DNA from: Rhizobium sp. 007
Lineage (GTDB): Bacteria; Pseudomonadota; Alphaproteobacteria; Rhizobiales; Rhizobiaceae
Assembly (NCBI RefSeq): GCF_015353075.1
Contig: NZ_CP064187.1
Span: 1,922,001-1,986,000 of the forward strand
DNA length: 64,000 bases
Direction: 5' to 3'
Numbering within the stretch: the stretch's first letter is position 1; every line of letters starts with the position of its first letter. Below are positions 43,218-52,812 of the stretch, one piece after another. Under the pieces are notes generated by a model. The model ran no database searches. It saw only the letters and a list, made by a program, of their open reading frames with translations, and was not told the origin of the DNA. The position numbers were made by a program, and so were the translations under genes.

Positions 43218-44420
43218 ATGGACAACCCCTCGATTCCCTTGGACAAGACTGCTGCCGAAGAACACCTCATGCGGTTCCTCTCCGTCGAAGGCGTGACAGG
43301 TCATGAGGCGAACATCGCGTCGGCGGTCATCGAAGCTCTGAAAGCTGTTGGCGTTCCTGAAGCGGATATCCGCTTCGATGATGCAAACGACAGGATTCCT
43401 CTGCCAACCGAAACGGGGAACCTGATTGTCGATCTTCCGGGAACCCGCCCCGGCCCTCGCCTGCTATTCTCCACGCATCTCGACACCGTCCCTTTATGTG
43501 CGGGGGCAAAGCCGCGACGTGATGGCGACCGTATAGTATCGGACGGAACAACCGCTCTCGGTGGCGACGCGCGCACAGGAGTAGCGCTTCTGGTGGTGGC
43601 GGCGGAGATGCTGATCAAGCATAACCTCCCGCACCCGCCAATCACCCTCCTGTTCACCGTGCGCGAAGAGAGCGGATTGCATGGCGCGCGCGAACTCGAT
43701 CCGGCCGTCCTCGGCGGACCGGTGATGTGCGTCAACGTCGACGGCCAGCTCGCATCGGACCTCATCGTTGGAGCAGTGGGGCAGGAGAACTGGGAAGTGG
43801 AAATCCACGGACAGGCGTCCCACGCCGGCGTCGCTCCGGAGAAGGGTATCTCAGCGACGCTCGTGGGAGCTCTCGCCCTTGCCGAGGCCCATGCGGCAGG
43901 CTGGTTCGGGAAAGTCGAGAAACCCGACGGTCGCGGCACAAGCAACATCGGAATATTCGGGGGGAAGAACGGCGGGCCTGCCGGCGACGCCACCAACGTC
44001 GTCACCGACTACGCCTTCCTAAGAGGCGAGGCCCGCAGCCCCGAACTGACCTTCGCGACGATAATCGCCAAGGGATATAAAGCCGCTTTCGAGAAGGCGA
44101 AGAACAGCGTGAAAGACCACCACGGAGCGACTGCCCGCGTGACCTTTACCCACAAAATCGCCTACCCGCCCTTCAAGCTGAACGAAGATGCACCCGTCGT
44201 GGTTCGTGCGACCAAGGCAATGAAGTCGCTGGGACTCGAGCCGAACTATCTGTTCTCAAACGGCGGCCTCGACGCAAACTGGCTAGACAAGCACGGCATC
44301 CCGACGATCACGATCGGCGCAGGCCAAGCGGAAATCCACACCGTGAAGGAGTATGTCGACCTCGCGGAGTACGAGAAAGGATGCCGCCTGGGTGTGCTTC
44401 TCGCGACGATGCCGGACTAG
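43218..44420 (+). CDS. M20 family metallopeptidase, peptidase T-like
   Basis: 400 residues, cytoplasmic. Di-zinc ligands are visible: H in F-S-T-H-L-D-T-V-P (about 93), D in T-A-L-G-G-D-A-R-T-G, E-E in V-R-E-E-S-G-L-H-G, D in V-N-V-D-G-Q, and the last His in A-E-I-H-T-V-K-E-Y. The dimerisation domain holds A-S-H-A-G-V-A-P-E-K-G. The family cleaves peptides or N-acyl amino acids. Next to AbgT it may hydrolyse imported acyl- or aminobenzoyl-glutamate-like compounds (inference). The ATG at 43218 is preferred because AAAGGA lies 8 nt upstream. Confidence 0.88.
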   Translation: MDNPSIPLDKTAAEEHLMRFLSVEGVTGHEANIASAVIEALKAVGVPEADIRFDDANDRIPLPTETGNLIVDLPGTRPGPRLLFSTHLDTVPLCAGAKPRRDGDRIVSDGTTALGGDARTGVALLVVAAEMLIKHNLPHPPITLLFTVREESGLHGARELDPAVLGGPVMCVNVDGQLASDLIVGAVGQENWEVEIHGQASHAGVAPEKGISATLVGALALAEAHAAGWFGKVEKPDGRGTSNIGIFGGKNGGPAGDATNVVTDYAFLRGEARSPELTFATIIAKGYKAAFEKAKNSVKDHHGATARVTFTHKIAYPPFKLNEDAPVVVRATKAMKSLGLEPNYLFSNGGLDANWLDKHGIPTITIGAGQAEIHTVKEYVDLAEYEKGCRLGVLLATMPD

Positions 44421-44507
44421 CCTTCACTTAGGACGTGCGAATGATCGCGCGAACAGGGACCTGCAAAGTTTTCCGCCAGACGCAGTTGTTAGAAGGAAGC
44501 TGACCAA

Positions 44508-46343
44508 TTGAGCCCGATAGCCTATATCGCCGCAATCGTCGCCGGGGCCGTCGTTTTGTTCGTTTGGAACAAGCTGCCAGTGGTTCTGGTCGCCATCATG
44601 ACCGCAATGGCACTCTGGGCAAGTGGGGTGTTGACGGTCGAGCAGGCACTCGCAGGGTTCGGAGATCCTGCTGTCATCTTCATCGCATCACTGTTTGTGA
44701 TCAGTGCAGGCCTCGAGGTGACCGGCGTGACGGCCTGGGCAGGACAGCTTCTCATCCGCGGAGCGGGCAAGGAAAGCAGATTTCGCCTTCTGCTACTGAC
44801 CATGGGCCTGGTCGCGCTCCTTACAGCGCTCATCAGCGTCAACGGGGCCGTCGCCGCCCTGCTGCCAGTGGTGGTGGTTATTGCAGTAAGGCTCCGGCGG
44901 TATTCATCGCAACTTCTCATGCCGCTGGTGTTCGCCGCGCATGCCGGATCGAAGCTCGCGCTTACCGGATCCCCGGTGAACGTGCTGGTCTCGGACGCTG
45001 GCCGCGATGCTGGTGTAGGCGAATTCGGCTTCTTCGAGTTCGGGCTCGTCGGTGTTCCACTGCTTGCCGGAACCATGGCAATAATCATACTCTTTGGCCG
45101 TCCTCTCCTGCCGGAACGGAACGGCGCGGCGATGCCGGCCGACTTTAGCCGGCACGCCAAGACGCTGGTCGAACAATATGGCCTTGAAAGCGGTATTCAC
45201 CAGATGCGGGTGCGGGCAAGCTCGCCTTATGTTGGCGCAGCAGCTTCGTCCATCGTTCTCTCGGGGACGGCCAATCTTCAACTGGTTGCCGTACAGGACG
45301 CCGAGACGGGCGCGCCTCTCCGCAGAGCTACTATCGCCGAAGGAGACTACCTCCTGGTGCGGGGCGACAACGAGGCGGTGGCGGCTCTCGCCGCCGACAT
45401 GCATCTAGCCTTCCGTGAGAAGACTGAATCCTCAAGCGGCGAGGACATGCTCTTTAATCGCCGGTCCGGCCTTGCGGAGGTAGTCATTCCGCCCCGCTCG
45501 GGCCTAATCGGCAGGTCAGTGTTCCCTGGTATGGTCACAGAAAGCGGAGACCTCATCGTTCTCGCGGTACAAAGGGGCGGCAACGAGATCGACAGCGAGG
45601 CAGGCGGCAAACGCTCAGGCACGACCACCTTGCAGGCTGGCGACACGATGCTACTTCAAGGTACCTGGAAGGCATTGGATATGCACCTCGACGACCCGGA
45701 TGTCCTGGTCGTCAGCTCGCCGGAACTTGTCCGGCGTCAAGCAGTTCCAATGGGTCCGGGAGCATGGCAGGCGATCGCCATCCTTATCGCCATGGTGTTT
45801 CTGCTCGCGACGGGAATAGTGCCTCCGGTTGTTGCGGGTCTCCTGGCTGCCGGCGCGACGATCCTCGCCGGGATCATGACGGTCGAGCAGTCGTATCGCG
45901 CGATAGGATGGACGACCGTGATTCTTGTCGGCGCCATGATGCCGCTTTCCACAGCGATGGTGGAGACGGGAGCGGCAAAGCTTATGGCCGAGCAGCTTGT
46001 CGATCTAGTTGGCGATGCGGGACCTATCGCTCTTCTGGCTGGTCTCTTTCTGATGACCGCCGTGCTGGGGCAACTGATCAGCAACACGGCGACAGCCCTG
46101 ATCATCATTCCCATCGGCGTGGCCGCAGCGACGACCATGGGCGTTTCCCCTCATCCGGTTCTCATGAGTACGTCCGTCGCCGCAGCGGCGGCGTTCCTGA
46201 CCCCGATCGCCACACCGACGAACCTGATGGTCATGGGACCGGGAGGGTATGCGTTCAGCGATTACTGGAAGCTCGGCCTGCCTCTGATTATATGGTTCTT
46301 CGTCGTCTCGGTATTCATCGTTCCTCTCATATGGCGCTTCTAG
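44508..46343 (+). CDS. SLC13-family transporter with TrkA-C domains
   Basis: A 611-residue inner-membrane protein of the divalent anion:sodium symporter / ArsB-NhaD superfamily. About six helices at each end flank a soluble middle (about 215-400) that looks like two TrkA-C (RCK_C) regulatory domains. The segments A-L-T-G-S-P-V-N-V-L near 150 and the matching T-P-I-A-T-P-T-N-L-M near 564 are typical substrate motifs. It starts with TTG after AAGGAAG. Substrate unknown; dicarboxylates, sulfate and related anions are common in the family. It probably shares the transcript with the AbgT and M20 genes. Confidence 0.83.
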   Translation: MSPIAYIAAIVAGAVVLFVWNKLPVVLVAIMTAMALWASGVLTVEQALAGFGDPAVIFIASLFVISAGLEVTGVTAWAGQLLIRGAGKESRFRLLLLTMGLVALLTALISVNGAVAALLPVVVVIAVRLRRYSSQLLMPLVFAAHAGSKLALTGSPVNVLVSDAGRDAGVGEFGFFEFGLVGVPLLAGTMAIIILFGRPLLPERNGAAMPADFSRHAKTLVEQYGLESGIHQMRVRASSPYVGAAASSIVLSGTANLQLVAVQDAETGAPLRRATIAEGDYLLVRGDNEAVAALAADMHLAFREKTESSSGEDMLFNRRSGLAEVVIPPRSGLIGRSVFPGMVTESGDLIVLAVQRGGNEIDSEAGGKRSGTTTLQAGDTMLLQGTWKALDMHLDDPDVLVVSSPELVRRQAVPMGPGAWQAIAILIAMVFLLATGIVPPVVAGLLAAGATILAGIMTVEQSYRAIGWTTVILVGAMMPLSTAMVETGAAKLMAEQLVDLVGDAGPIALLAGLFLMTAVLGQLISNTATALIIIPIGVAAATTMGVSPHPVLMSTSVAAAAAFLTPIATPTNLMVMGPGGYAFSDYWKLGLPLIIWFFVVSVFIVPLIWRF

Positions 46344-46420
46344 GGTGGAACTCCTACCGCCATAACCTCGGTTTATCCCGGAGTTGCCCACATGCCGCCG
46401 ATTGTCCCTCGAGGTGCACG

Positions 46421-47463
46421 ATGATTGAGCGCGCTCCGGCAGCTGTGCCGACCATCCTTACAGTGATCGGCACGACAACGGCCCTTTATTTCGCGGACGC
46501 GGTGCTGGCACCTGTCGCAGGCGCGCTGTTCATCATCGCCATACTGTGGCCGCTTCAAAGCCGCCTGCAAGTACATCTGCCCAGAGTTTTGGCGTTGGCC
46601 ATCGTCGCGGCGCTGCTGTTAGGGATCTTTCTAGTGTTCATGTCCCTCCTGACGTTGAGCTTCGGCAGGATCGGGCGCTCGCTGATGGCGGATGTCGGTC
46701 AGTTTCAATTGCTTTACACTCGCCTCGCCGAATGGCTGGAGGGGCATGGAATACCTCTGGGCGGAGTCTGGGCCGATAACTTCAACTCCCGGGTCCTGTT
46801 GCGCGTCCTGCAAGGAATTTCGGCTCGGCTGAACACGATGTCGCGTTCTGGCTCGTGGTTCTCGTTTATGTCATCCTCGGACTTTTGGAGGTGCCCGACT
46901 TGGGAAACAGGATCCGTCGGCTGGCAGACAGCCGAAACGCTGCTCACATGATCAAATGCTTCGCACTCGCGTCATCGAGGATCCGACGTTACCTTCTTAT
47001 CAGGACGATCATGAGCGCGGCAACCGGGCTGGCAGTCTGGGCACTTGCCGCTGCATTCGGTCTGCGATTGGCCGCCGAATGGGGAATAGTCGCGTTCGCA
47101 TTGAACTATATCCCGTTCATCGGTCCCTGGATCGCGACGCTGCTTCCGACATGCTATGCCCTTGCTCAGTTCCAGTCCCCGCAGTCCGCTCTGGTCGTCT
47201 TTGCATGCTTGAGTGCTGCACAGTTTGTGATAGGGAGCTACATCGAGCCAAGAGTGGCGGGAAACACGCTCGGCATCTCTCCGTCGCTCGTCCTCTTTTC
47301 CGTCTTCCTTTGGACGTTTCTCTGGGGAATATTCGGCGCGTTCATCGGCGTGCCCATCACGATCGCGGTCCTCGCGTTCTGCACCCAGTTCGCGTCGACC
47401 AGATGGATAGCGGAACTTTTGGGCACAGAGGGGGTGGCAAACGGAGAACTTGAACGCAGCTGA
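46421..47463 (+). pseudogene. AI-2E family (PerM-like) transporter, frameshifted
   Basis: The N-terminal part (frame from 46421, M-I-E-R-A-P-A-A-V-P) and C-terminal part (frame through 46855-47463, with F-A-L-N-Y-I-P-F-I-G and G-A-F-I-G-V-P-I-T-I) both match the PerM/AI-2E membrane family. They lie in different frames. The switch is near 46830-46845, where L-N-T should continue to D-V-A-F-W-L-V-V-L-V-Y-V. A single missing base explains it. Repaired length would be about 347 residues, normal for the family. It is either a recent pseudogene or a sequence error. Confidence 0.8.
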
Positions 47464-48002
47464 CGCTCGATCCGCCGCGCGCACTCCTGTCAAACTGATG
47501 TCTGCTAGGGACGAGAACGAGAACCAGCCGACGCCGTCTTGCATGGGCGATGTCTGGTTGATGAATCCTGACAAGGCCATCAGTTCGCCGTTGTCGCCGG
47601 TCGCCATTTTTAGCGCCTCTGCAGGTTTGTACGGCGACCAAGCCGTGCAAGCGAAGCTTCCGACCGGAACGGCTGGTTCCTCGAAGTCGTCTGCCAGGCT
47701 TGGAGCGAGCGCATCTGGCGACACAGTAAAAACGACCGATATTCATAGCCGATACCACCGTCTTCCGAAGCCTGCCATCCATGCACCCATCGAACAGATC
47801 CGTCGGCGCTGCTCCTCCTATTGACCACGGGCCTTTGTGGTAGCTTTTTCGCGGATCATAATCTTCTCGTAGTGGTGGTCATGAGCCGAGAATCCATGAC
47901 CTTGACGCTCCGTCCCAATTCATGGAGCAGGTCGCCGTCTTCCTTGACAACCCACAGTCTCAGAGAATGATGCATCCATCGGCACAATCGATGGAGGTCG
48001 CG
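47464..48002. other. Gap after AI-2E gene
   Basis: About 540 bp without a supported gene. On the minus strand, 47464-47724 reads as moderately protein-like sequence (with S-L-A-D-D-F-E-E-P and G-V-G-W-F-S-F-S-S-L), but it has no clear start signal and runs antisense into the AI-2E gene without a stop, so it may be a remnant. Confidence 0.35.
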
Positions 48003-48269
48003 ATGGGCAACTTTGTTGCCGCCAAGCTGTGCCTGGCACTGATCCTGATGACGTTCGTCTCCCAGCCCGCGCTCGCGCAATCTGTGGATGTCAATATCCG
48101 CATAGGGACAAGTCTCGTCGAGGCTACTTCGCCTCCGCGGATCCGATATCAGGCGGGTAGATTGCCGGGACGCTTCTACATCTACCGGGCCCGGCTCGGC
48201 ATAAGACGGTTCGAGGTCGCATTGAACTCGCGTGATCGGGTGGTGGATATGCGGCCAATAAGGAGGTAG
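48003..48269 (+). CDS. Small secreted hypothetical protein
   Basis: An 88-residue precursor with a signal peptide (residues 1-24, A-L-A-Q-S cleavage) and a short mature part of about 63 residues that looks beta-rich (I-R-I-G-T-S-L-V, R-I-R-Y-Q-A-G, F-E-V-A-L-N). A GGAGG site lies 5 nt before the ATG at 48003, deciding the start over two upstream ATGs. Function unknown. Confidence 0.6.
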   Translation: MGNFVAAKLCLALILMTFVSQPALAQSVDVNIRIGTSLVEATSPPRIRYQAGRLPGRFYIYRARLGIRRFEVALNSRDRVVDMRPIRR

Positions 48270-48299
48270 CAGCTTCCCCACGGCCATGCGCGACAGCCT

Positions 48300-50018
48300 A
48301 TGCTCGTCGTGGATGTGCAATTGAGGCGGGAGCAGCTATGCAGAAGGTGTCTCGATTTGCCCCAATTTATCGAAAGGCTCAAGCTGCACTCCCGCGCGGG
48401 AGTGATGATGGCGCTGTTGTTTTTCGCCGGGTCGCTGACACCCAGCATGATTCCGAGAACCGACCTCATTCAAGGAATATTATCGGGACTCGCGACAGCG
48501 CTCGGGTATGGCATCGGGCTTTCGATAACCGCGACATGGACTTTTCTCCAGCTTCCACCGGCAAAGGGGCTGATTGCGCGGGTGATAGCTACGGCGGCCA
48601 CGCTCGCATGCGCGGTAGTCGCGCTCGCGGCTCTTTTGAAAATGCCTGATTGGCAGAACTCCGTCCGGCTGTTGATGGGATTGGAAGCCGTCGAGATTGG
48701 CAGTCGACTACGGACTGCACTGGTGACGGCTCTTGTTTTTCTAATGCTTGTCCTTTTGGGACGTCTCTTCAGGTTCTGCTTCGTACGCGTCTCGACGACA
48801 TTCGAGCGCTTCGTTCCCGTGCGGATTTCCTATGCGATCGGTGCGATCGTCGCGACAACCTTGTTCTGGTTCGCCGCCGAAGGTATTCTCTTTAGGGTGG
48901 CGTTGAGGGTGATGGATTCGTCCTTTCAGGAACTCGATGCTCTGGTGGAGGACGACATCCCCCGCCCCACACAGCCAGGGAAGACTGGAAGCCCCCCGTC
49001 CGAGGTGTCATGGGACAATCTGGGGCGGCAGGGACGCCGATTTGTATCATCCGGACCCACCGAGGCTATGATCCGGGACTTGTTCTACGGCGAAACCGTT
49101 GAGCCGATCCGAGTCTATGTCGGAATGAATTCTGCCGGAACCGCGGAAGAACGGGCGGAGCTCGCCCTGCGGGAGCTCATGCGGACTGGCGCATTCGAGA
49201 GATCGATATTAATCATTGTCGTTCCGACCGGGACTGGGATGGTCGATCCAGCCGCTCTTGATACGGTGGAGTACCTACATCGAGGCGACGTGGCGAGCGT
49301 CGCGGTTCAGTATTCCTATCTTGCAAGCTGGCTTTCACTCCTCGTGGAGCCCACCTACGGTAGCGAGACAGCCGTGGCCTTGTTCCGCGCAGTGTACAAC
49401 TACTGGATCACGCTTCCACGCGACGACCGCCCCAAGCTCTATCTCCACGGACTAAGCCTCGGTGCCATGAACTCCGAGCTATCGGCCGATCTGTACGATA
49501 TTATTGCCGATCCGTTCCAAGGCGCTCTGTGGAGCGGGCCTCCGTTCACGAGCAGAACCTGGCGGTCGGTGACGAACGGCCGCGATCCACGGACACCCGA
49601 ATGGCTCCCGCGGTTCCGCAGCGGCTCAGTTTTTCGATTCACGAACCAGAAGAACGCATTGGATATCCCCGGCGCTGTCTGGGGGCCGATGCGGATCGTC
49701 TACCTCCAATATGCCAGCGATCCGATCACCTTCTTCGACACTGCCACGTTATACCGGGAGCCGGACTGGCTTCGTCCACCACGAGGCCCCGACGTCTCGA
49801 CGGAAATCGCCTGGTATCCAGTCGTCACGATGTTGCAGCTCGCTGTCGACATGGCAATCGCGACAACGTCGCCAATGGGTTACGGGCACGTGTTCGCCCC
49901 GGAGCACTACATCGACGGATGGGTAGCGGTGACCGATCCGCCGAACGTAACCGCCGACGACATCTTGCGGCTGAAGACTTTCTTCGCCAATCGCCGAACC
50001 GGAAGCGGAACCGACTGA
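48300..50018 (+). CDS. Membrane-anchored alpha/beta hydrolase family protein
   Basis: 572 residues. The N-terminal third has four to five hydrophobic helices (about 34-220). The C-terminal part is an alpha/beta-hydrolase (Abhydrolase_9 type) with nucleophile Ser in L-H-G-L-S-L-G-A-M-N-S-E. Late Asp and His candidates are in Q-Y-A-S-D-P-I-T-F and M-G-Y-G-H-V-F-A-P. The family is known from actinobacteria and alphaproteobacteria; its substrate is not established. The ATG at 48300 has no strong ribosome-binding site, so a start a few codons downstream is possible. Confidence 0.82.
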   Translation: MLVVDVQLRREQLCRRCLDLPQFIERLKLHSRAGVMMALLFFAGSLTPSMIPRTDLIQGILSGLATALGYGIGLSITATWTFLQLPPAKGLIARVIATAATLACAVVALAALLKMPDWQNSVRLLMGLEAVEIGSRLRTALVTALVFLMLVLLGRLFRFCFVRVSTTFERFVPVRISYAIGAIVATTLFWFAAEGILFRVALRVMDSSFQELDALVEDDIPRPTQPGKTGSPPSEVSWDNLGRQGRRFVSSGPTEAMIRDLFYGETVEPIRVYVGMNSAGTAEERAELALRELMRTGAFERSILIIVVPTGTGMVDPAALDTVEYLHRGDVASVAVQYSYLASWLSLLVEPTYGSETAVALFRAVYNYWITLPRDDRPKLYLHGLSLGAMNSELSADLYDIIADPFQGALWSGPPFTSRTWRSVTNGRDPRTPEWLPRFRSGSVFRFTNQKNALDIPGAVWGPMRIVYLQYASDPITFFDTATLYREPDWLRPPRGPDVSTEIAWYPVVTMLQLAVDMAIATTSPMGYGHVFAPEHYIDGWVAVTDPPNVTADDILRLKTFFANRRTGSGTD

Positions 50019-50675
50019 CAGAAAGGAAGTCGAATTAGGGGAATCACGGACATGGACTGAGGCAACGATCTTAACCGCGCGCCCGGGGTTATCCCGGTGT
50101 GGCTGACTACATTGGACGATAGGCCGCGAGAACAGAGCAGCGCTTTCAAGAATATCGTCTGATGTAGGACGAGACGCACAGTTTTGGAATTCTGAGCCAA
50201 TGGCAAGGCGGCCAGAAGGCGCTATCTTCAACGACTGAAACGGAACTGATTAGGTTTGACTATTCCAGTACTGATTATCTCGATGGTAGTGGAAAGCAAC
50301 AGAACAACAACTGCGGCGCTGCGCTGCTTGCGCTCTCATATGCAGGCATCGTGAGGGTTCTCAAACTGTAACCACGATCCACCGGCGATTGCAACGAAGT
50401 CCAGGCATTCCTGAAGCAACCGCCCAAATTGCATCCCGGCTGCCCTCGGTTCTTGCCAACGGTGGCCTCCGGATTCGGGACTGTTGATCGAGCGTGAGCG
50501 GAAAGTGGTGCGGTGACGATGCTGTCGAAGGCATCGTAGCGGAACCGCGAATTTATGCACTAGGTGCATTCATCTCGCGAACGTGGGGGCCCTGCTCAGA
50601 TGTCGATCGAACTAAATCATGAAATGCCAGGAAATCTATCCGCCACCCCACCCACATTTCACAAGGGACTTCATC
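50019..50675. other. Intergenic region before the AstE/AspA-like gene
   Basis: About 650 bp of mixed composition. Several short frames exist on both strands without ribosome-binding sites. It may include decayed mobile-element DNA, but no fragment is recognisable. Confidence 0.4.
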
Positions 50676-51875
50676 ATGTCCGGCAACTCCAAAAGAGGCC
50701 TCGACCGTCGCGATCTGCTAATAGCATCCATCGCCACGGTCGGCGCCGCGGCCACTCTCGCAGCTGGCTCTGTGAAAGCCCAGGATGCAGCGGCTCCCTC
50801 TGCCGAAGCCGCATCCGATGGGTCTCAGGGAACGGTCTATACCGGCGAAGTGATCCAAGGAAAAAAGGTCGTCAGCGCGCTCGACGTCAACGATCTGGAA
50901 TCTGGGCAGAAGCACCTCTTGTATTTTCAGGGCGTGCAGATGCCCACCGGACAGTACTGGTATGTGTCAGTGACGGTCGCCAAGGGGGCGAAGCCGGGCA
51001 AGCGCGTCGTCATGACCAGTGGCGTGCATGGCGACGAGATGAGTTCCATACATACGGTCCAGACCGTGATGAACCAGCTCGACCCGGTGCAGATGTCGGG
51101 CACGGTGATGACGGTCACGGACATCTCCCGCCCGGCCATCGAGGGCATGCAGCGTAGATGGCCCAATTTTGGCAGGGGCAACGATCTGATCGACATGAAC
51201 CGGGAATGGCCAGGGAACGAGAACGGCGCCACCGCGCCGAGCCGACACGCCGGGCTCCTGTTCAACCGACTGCTGCGGCCGAACGCCGACGCCGCGATCG
51301 ACTTCCACACCGGGACGAGCGGTTTCGATGTCACTGCATTCAACATCGGCGGCATGGACATTCCCGAGGTCAAGGCGATGGTGGAACTCTACCCAGTCGG
51401 CCAGATCTTCGACAGTCATGTGTATCCCGGTGTCCTTCACAACGCTTTTGTCGACGCAGGCATCCCGTCCTTTTGCCCGGAGATAGGCGCTGCACGGGTC
51501 TTGGACCTCGAGATGATCTCGCTGTTCGTGGAAGGTACGATGAACGTCCTCAAGCATCACGGTATCATTGCTGGGCCCGTGGGGCGCACAGGCAAGGACG
51601 TGAGTGTTTTTCTTGGCAACAGTGCGTTCCCGATACTAGCAACAGAAGGCGGGATCGTCGAGCACCTGGTCAAGCTCAACGACAAGGTCGAAGCCGGGCA
51701 GAAGGTGGCGATCCAGCGCAACAGCTTCGGTGAGGTTGTTGCGGAATATACAAGCGGCGTTACCGGAGAGGTGACGGGCCAGCGCAGCGACGCGATGTCC
51801 GAGCCTGCCAACCCCCTTGTATTCATCCTTTTCCAAAAGCCGCCGCCGGAGGGCGTCGAGGCTTACCCTGAGTGA
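50676..51875 (+). CDS. Tat-exported AstE/AspA-like (M14) hydrolase
   Basis: 399 residues. The N-terminus has a twin-arginine type signal (D-R-R-D-L-L-I-A-S, then a hydrophobic stretch to A-Q-D near 35). The catalytic domain is of the succinylglutamate desuccinylase/aspartoacylase family. Zinc ligands H and E are in S-G-V-H-G-D-E, and a later His in I-D-F-H-T-G. An N-R-E-W-P-G segment lies between, and the C-terminal beta domain includes V-K-L-N-D-K-V-E-A-G-Q. The family releases acyl groups from N-acyl amino acids; export to the periplasm is less usual. AAGGGA precedes the ATG. Confidence 0.86.
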   Translation: MSGNSKRGLDRRDLLIASIATVGAAATLAAGSVKAQDAAAPSAEAASDGSQGTVYTGEVIQGKKVVSALDVNDLESGQKHLLYFQGVQMPTGQYWYVSVTVAKGAKPGKRVVMTSGVHGDEMSSIHTVQTVMNQLDPVQMSGTVMTVTDISRPAIEGMQRRWPNFGRGNDLIDMNREWPGNENGATAPSRHAGLLFNRLLRPNADAAIDFHTGTSGFDVTAFNIGGMDIPEVKAMVELYPVGQIFDSHVYPGVLHNAFVDAGIPSFCPEIGAARVLDLEMISLFVEGTMNVLKHHGIIAGPVGRTGKDVSVFLGNSAFPILATEGGIVEHLVKLNDKVEAGQKVAIQRNSFGEVVAEYTSGVTGEVTGQRSDAMSEPANPLVFILFQKPPPEGVEAYPE

Positions 51876-52308
51876 TCTTACGCGGCCTCGACCGCGGCAA
51901 GTCAACACGTCGTGCTGAGCCGCGTGCTCAAGCGAAGAACGGGCACCGCTCCCGGAAAATGGCGGCAGATGATGTCCACTGCCGAACTAAGCACCTCAGG
52001 AGAGATACACACCATTGCACTTAAGCCAGAAGGCGGATCGTGTTCGTTCGACCTGTCAGCGGACAAGGGTGCGGCCTGGTCGACAATTCGCTGGCCACGA
52101 ACGCTAGAGCGCAGTCCACAGAAGCTAGCCGCGTTGTCAGGCTCGATCCGTTATACCCTGACCAACCCAGGGTTACCTCGAATCCTCGACATGTATCTTA
52201 TGTTCCCACCGCTATTGAGAAAGATGAGCCGATCCTGATTATCCGGCAACATCCGGAACATTCAGTCTGCGATCCGATTACCCCTCCTCCACATAGGAGG
52301 AAGCAATC
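51876..52308. other. Intergenic region before the PRC-barrel gene
   Basis: About 430 bp with no supported gene. GGAAC at 52255-52259 followed after 16 nt by GATT could be a weak EcfG-type promoter for the PRC-barrel gene. Confidence 0.4.
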
Positions 52309-52605
52309 ATGGATCATACAAACCACGTTCGCCTGACCACCTCGGAACTCACTCCAGCCGTCCTCGAAGGAGCGACCATCTATGGCGCCGACGATCAAAA
52401 GGTCGGCAAGGTCGATCACATCCATGGAGCGGGCGCCGGAGGATCTGCCGTCATCGATGTTGGAGGTTTCCTAGGCATCGGTGCGAAGCCTGTTGCAGTT
52501 CCGATCTCGGATCTCGAGTTCATGCGCGATGAAGACGGTGATGTTCATGCCGTTACGAGCTGGACCAAGGACGAGCTCAAGCAGATGCCCGAACACCGCG
52601 ACTGA
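52309..52605 (+). CDS. PRC-barrel domain protein
   Basis: A 98-residue protein consisting of one PRC-barrel domain: L-E-G-A-T-I-Y-G-A-D-D-Q-K-V-G-K-V near 20-36, then a strand with A-V-I-D-V-G-G-F-L-G-I-G-A-K-P-V-A-V-P near 48-66. Stand-alone PRC-barrel proteins of this size are frequent in rhizobial stress and envelope loci; a fixed function is not known. A strong AGGAGG is 8 nt before the ATG. Confidence 0.85.
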   Translation: MDHTNHVRLTTSELTPAVLEGATIYGADDQKVGKVDHIHGAGAGGSAVIDVGGFLGIGAKPVAVPISDLEFMRDEDGDVHAVTSWTKDELKQMPEHRD

Positions 52606-52677
52606 TGCGGCCATCCGATGCCTTCCGTCCTGTCGTTCTCGTTGACGCTGCAGGGCGGAAGGCCCATTTAATCCCGC

Positions 52678-52812
52678 ATGGCAAAACCCAGGACCAATGA
52701 CGATGCGGAGCTGATCAAGGAGTGGTCCCTGTCGCCCGCGGCTACGCTCGGATCATCCGTGCGTGCCAAGGGAATGTTGCTAGAAATTCGCGCCCGGCTT
52801 CTGCGGCGGTGA
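52678..52812 (+). CDS. Small hypothetical protein (44 aa), coupled to next gene
   Basis: A 44-codon frame from ATG 52678 with natural-looking composition (M-A-K-P-R-T-N-D-D-A-E-L-I-K-E-W...), ending in L-L-R-R. Its TGA stop overlaps the GTG start of the next gene by 4 bases read as GTGA. The ribosome-binding site is weak. No family recognised. Its arrangement argues that it is translated. Confidence 0.5.
   Translation: MAKPRTNDDAELIKEWSLSPAATLGSSVRAKGMLLEIRARLLRR

Noticed and set aside
47464-47824. Overlapping frames on both strands after the AI-2E gene
   Set aside because: The minus-strand version looks partly protein-like but lacks a start signal and continues antisense through the AI-2E gene, so it was not called.
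50336-50569. 77-codon minus-strand frame before the AstE/AspA-like gene
   Set aside because: No ribosome-binding site and no family; possible remnant only.
51912-52238. 108-codon frame before the PRC-barrel gene
   Set aside because: Atypical composition, no ribosome-binding site, no recognisable motif.
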